This document shows, in pieces, positions 60,881 through 64,000 of a DNA stretch of 64,000 nt. The notes beneath the pieces were generated by a model, which had not been told where the DNA came from, did no database searches, and saw nothing but the letters and a program-made list of their open reading frames with translations. The position numbers were made by a program, and so were the translations under genes. Each line of letters begins with the position of its first letter. Within the stretch, counting starts at the first letter, position 1. Location: positions 13,120,980-13,184,979 of the forward strand of contig CM035170.1 of assembly GCA_020205615.1 (NCBI GenBank), written 5' to 3'. Source of the DNA: Panax quinquefolius (Eukaryota > Streptophyta > Magnoliopsida > Apiales > Araliaceae).

Positions 60881-63548
60881 TGTGACGCCCCCAAAATTAG
60901 GTATACGTCACCCATCTTGGGTCGCCACTTACATGGTACAGAATTTAAATACAACTTACTAATATAACTGCCGTGTACAATACGACATAAACTGTGAGTT
61001 TGAATACAAATATTGTTTACTAGATATTATACAAACTCAAAAGGAGTCCTCATTACAATTATTATCACACTATTTCACGAGAATAGTGAGGATTACTAAT
61101 GCTATCCTCTCGGACCATTACTCTGGTTCCCAGGCTAGTCCCGGCTATATTCTCATTTCACGAGAGAAGAGCGGTGAAAGAAAGGGTGAGCTCGACTAGC
61201 CACGATAAGAAATATTATAACTAAGATAAAGCGGAATAAATTATCAATAGTCTTCAACAATGTTAAATCGATAAAATACAATAGACAACCACGGTTTAAG
61301 CTGCGGTGAATATCTGATCCATTAAAAAGTCAAGTAGAAAATAAAATCTACTATCTTTTAGGTTTTAAAAGGTTTTCATCAATTGTTTTCACTAATACTC
61401 GGTTTAGTGAATAAACCACAATATCTAATCATCCACGTACCACGGTCGAGGATTTTCATCAAATTATCAATAGTCGTGACAATCTTAGAATCACCCCTGG
61501 TCATAATCATACCAAAAACTATCCATCATCGCATTACTGAGGAATATGAGGACTTTTGTCACATCATTTATATCAAGCCGTGATTATATCGAATGAACCA
61601 CAGTGCGTAATCATACTAAGTTCATCTATGCGTAAGCGAAAGATAACTTTCAACATAATATAAACATGAGGATGATGACAATGATATAAGAATTCAATAA
61701 AACAAGTTCAAGAATTAATTTATCTAGGAATTATTAATGTCCAAATTGTCGACAAGAATCTTTGTTTTATAGAGTAAAATTCAAGAATGATCGGAAGAAT
61801 ATTTCCATGAAAAGATCTTTGGATGAAACGCAAATATCGAGGATATTCTACTAATTTCATGGAGTATAGAAGTCAAAGTTTTAACCAATTGGGTATAATA
61901 AAGAATGGAATAACAAAAGAAATCACCGTAAATGCGATGAGGCCTTGCAGGCGGTTATTCCAACGAATAATAAAAATAACGGAACCGTGTCGGTGAAATT
62001 CCTGCACAAGCGGGGATGTTCCAACGAGAATAATAAAGATGGAACCGGTCGGGTGTAAAAAACACTGAGCGGGATGTTCAATGAGAATAATAGAAGAATG
62101 TCACCAAGTATAGGGTAAACCACGTTATCTGATTATGTATAGGGTATCAGGCGTATCTGAGTTATTCCAGACAGAATAATAAAGAATGGAATAACGGAGG
62201 ATTTCACCAGTATAGGGTATCTGGCGTATCTGAGGTTATTCAATGAGAATAATAAAGAATGGAATAACGAAGTTCTCTTCATGAATAAGAAAGAATAATA
62301 CCCTTTACGAATTGCAACAAATAATACCCCTTACGAATACAACAAATAATACCCTTACCTTAGAAGAAGCTGAATATTGGAAAAGTGAAGTAGCGAGAAT
62401 ACTTTTCTTCTTTCTCTCTAAAGTTTCTCTCTACAGAGTTTGATGAATTAAGTAAAAATAATGAAGGAATGAGCTTTTATTTATAGAAAAAGCGAGGGTG
62501 GCTCTTGAGTGTTATGAAGGGTCAAAATGACTCTTGGTAATATTGAAGAGACAATACTATTTCTTGAAGGGTAATTAACCCTTGGAACAGAAGAGGCGAT
62601 TAACTCTTGGTAATATTGAAGGAACAACTCTACTATTTGCGAAGGGGTAATTACTATTGATGAAGGTAATTCTTATTGATGAAGGTAATTACTATTAGCC
62701 GAAGGTAAATACTATTGGCGAAGGTAAATACTATTATTGAAGGTAATTACTATTCCTGAAGGTAATTACTATTCACAAAGGTAAATCTTATTAGCGAAGG
62801 TAAATACTATTGGCGAAGGTAATTACTATTCACAAAGGTAATTCTTATTCGCGAAGATAAATACTATTAATGAAGAGACTCTTAGATGATGACATATGGG
62901 CCCCCATAAAATAATCAAACTTACCACAAGCGTCTGCATATGAGACTCTTTATATACATCGAGGATTGAATAAATATTACCACAAATCATTTTATTTTAA
63001 TCGACACATATTTAATCTTTCAATGATTATTAATCATTTATAACTTAAATCTCGATTAATAATATAACATATTATCTGAGGATGATCTTGTGACAATAAT
63101 TGAATCGATAATATAAGAGATATGATCGGCAATTCTTTGTAGCAATAATTGAGTATAGCTAAGTGACTTCTCACGTAAGCATCGATAATCAATCTGAGTG
63201 TTAACTCTTATCTGACCACGAATTATTCTTTGTACTTTTACTCTTAGGGTAGTTCAACGGTTTTAACGGTAACACCTCTGTAGTTATTTTTATAGAAAGA
63301 TAATTTTGTGGTTTTTCTAACTACGACAATACTTAGTTAATGGGGTCCTGATGATTGGTAAATCGTCTGAATATTCCCCAAGACAAAAAGAATATTCCCA
63401 GACCAAGCGAATATTTTATAACAACTTGCTTACTTTTGCAAAATTTATAAATATTACCTTATGACTATAACATTATATCAAATTTATTCCATAATATTCA
63501 AAAATAATATTTATAAAAATTCATCTTTATTTATAAAAGGGGTCTTCA
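60881..63548 (-). mobile_element. Solo LTR delta inserted in LTR gamma
   Basis: A 2668-bp LTR from TGTGACGCCCCC to GGGGTCTTCA. The flanks are TAATG (60876-60880) and CAATG (63549-63553), a target duplication with one mismatch. Removing it restores the uninterrupted LTR gamma phrase GATATAATGTTATAG, which agrees with the complement of other LTR copies. It contains the hairpin minisatellite (about 61900-62275) and a second array at 62640-62880. Confidence 0.87.
62640..62880. repeat. GAAGGTAA(T/A)-TACTATT tandem array in LTR delta
   Basis: About eleven units of roughly 20-22 bp with the pattern GAAGGTAATTACTATT and variants. It is seen in no other LTR copy here. It lies about 370 bases inward of the hairpin array, so the LTR family has gained short arrays at two or more places. 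Confidence 0.85.
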
Positions 63549-63553
63549 CAATG

Positions 63554-64000
63554 TTATAGTTATGGGTAATATTTATAAATTTTGCAAAGTAAGCAAGTTG
63601 TTATAAAATATTAGTTTGGGTGGTAATATTTATAAATTTTCAATCATTGAAGGAAGTATTAAAGTTGTTAAGCGACAAAATATTTTTCTAAAATGAAATC
63701 AATGATACGAGTGAAATATGTCTGGCGTAGTTGTATAATTATTGATTATTGATTTCGTGAAATTAAATCAATATCTTTGATTACCTTTGTGAATTCTTTA
63801 TCATCTCTTATATTATTGATTGATTATTATCACGGTATCATACGTATATAGTAATTACCCATTGTGAATAATTGTAAAGTTGTCCTTGATATTACGTAGT
63901 ATTTTATACTCTTCGATGTTCGAGGTTAATTACCCGCTTACGATGAAAATAGTAGTTGTCTCTTGATATTACGTCGAAAGTAATTATCTTTTGGATTATA
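63554..64000 (+). repeat. Tekay-family LTR gamma, second part, running out of the window
   Basis: The complement of the LTR end region: TTATAGTTATGGGTAATATT, then GCAAAGTAAGCAAGTTGT. It resembles 63350-63480 in inverted orientation, so the edge of delta forms a large imperfect palindrome with it. The later part (63660-64000) is more diverged. Confidence 0.78.

Noticed and set aside
1..64000. tRNA, rRNA or host protein-coding genes
   Set aside because: I looked for cloverleaf-like boxes, ribosomal RNA phrases and exon-like frames with plant domains. The only tRNA-like phrases are retroelement primer sites, and no host gene was supported.

Overview
The window looks like repeat-rich heterochromatin of a flowering plant. 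It is AT-rich, I recognise no host gene, and almost every base belongs to a mobile element or its debris. The elements are typical of plants: chromodomain Ty3/gypsy elements (probably Tekay/Del) with initiator-tRNA-Met-type primer sites, Athila-type gypsy elements with tRNA-Asp-type primer sites and an ORF3, a Tork-like copia gag, small hAT derivatives with 8-bp target duplications, a possible MITE, and an endogenous pararetrovirus resembling florendoviruses.

Layout. 1-2018 is a decayed Tekay-like pol fragment. 2386-3340 is a small hAT derivative (hAT-I). 4418-55251 is a second hAT derivative of the same family (hAT-II). Only about 0.7 kb of it is its own DNA; some 50 kb of other elements lie inside it. 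Those are a solo Tekay LTR (4525-7292) and an Athila cluster (7519-54875). The cluster holds a plus-strand Athila (gag, protease, RT, RNase H, integrase, ORF3; 21747-30676) and a deleted minus-strand Athila derivative (33602-53551). Each has a different LTR family at its two ends (LTR-A and LTR-B), which suggests an inversion. A Tekay element (Tekay-2, 8239-20987) sits in the left LTR-A. Another (Tekay-3, 34730-52082, 5-bp duplication ATAGC) sits inside the minus-strand Athila derivative. The upstream LTR of Tekay-3 was in turn invaded by a 7.7-kb pararetrovirus genome (43743-51440).

Right of hAT-II are non-coding DNA with microsatellites, a possible MITE (56182-56357), a copia LTR and gag fragment (to 57989), and a stack of Tekay-family LTRs inserted into one another in both orientations (57990-64000).

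How it works together. No element is intact. Tekay-2 keeps about 4 kb of pol in one frame, broken only by stop codons explicable as C-to-T changes, as expected from deamination of methylated cytosine. Tekay-3 and the pararetrovirus also carry frameshifts. The most notable items are the near-complete pararetrovirus with a second ORF of unknown role, its insertion in a TA microsatellite with its ends at the primer-binding site, the exchanged Athila LTRs, and hairpin minisatellites in the Tekay LTRs.
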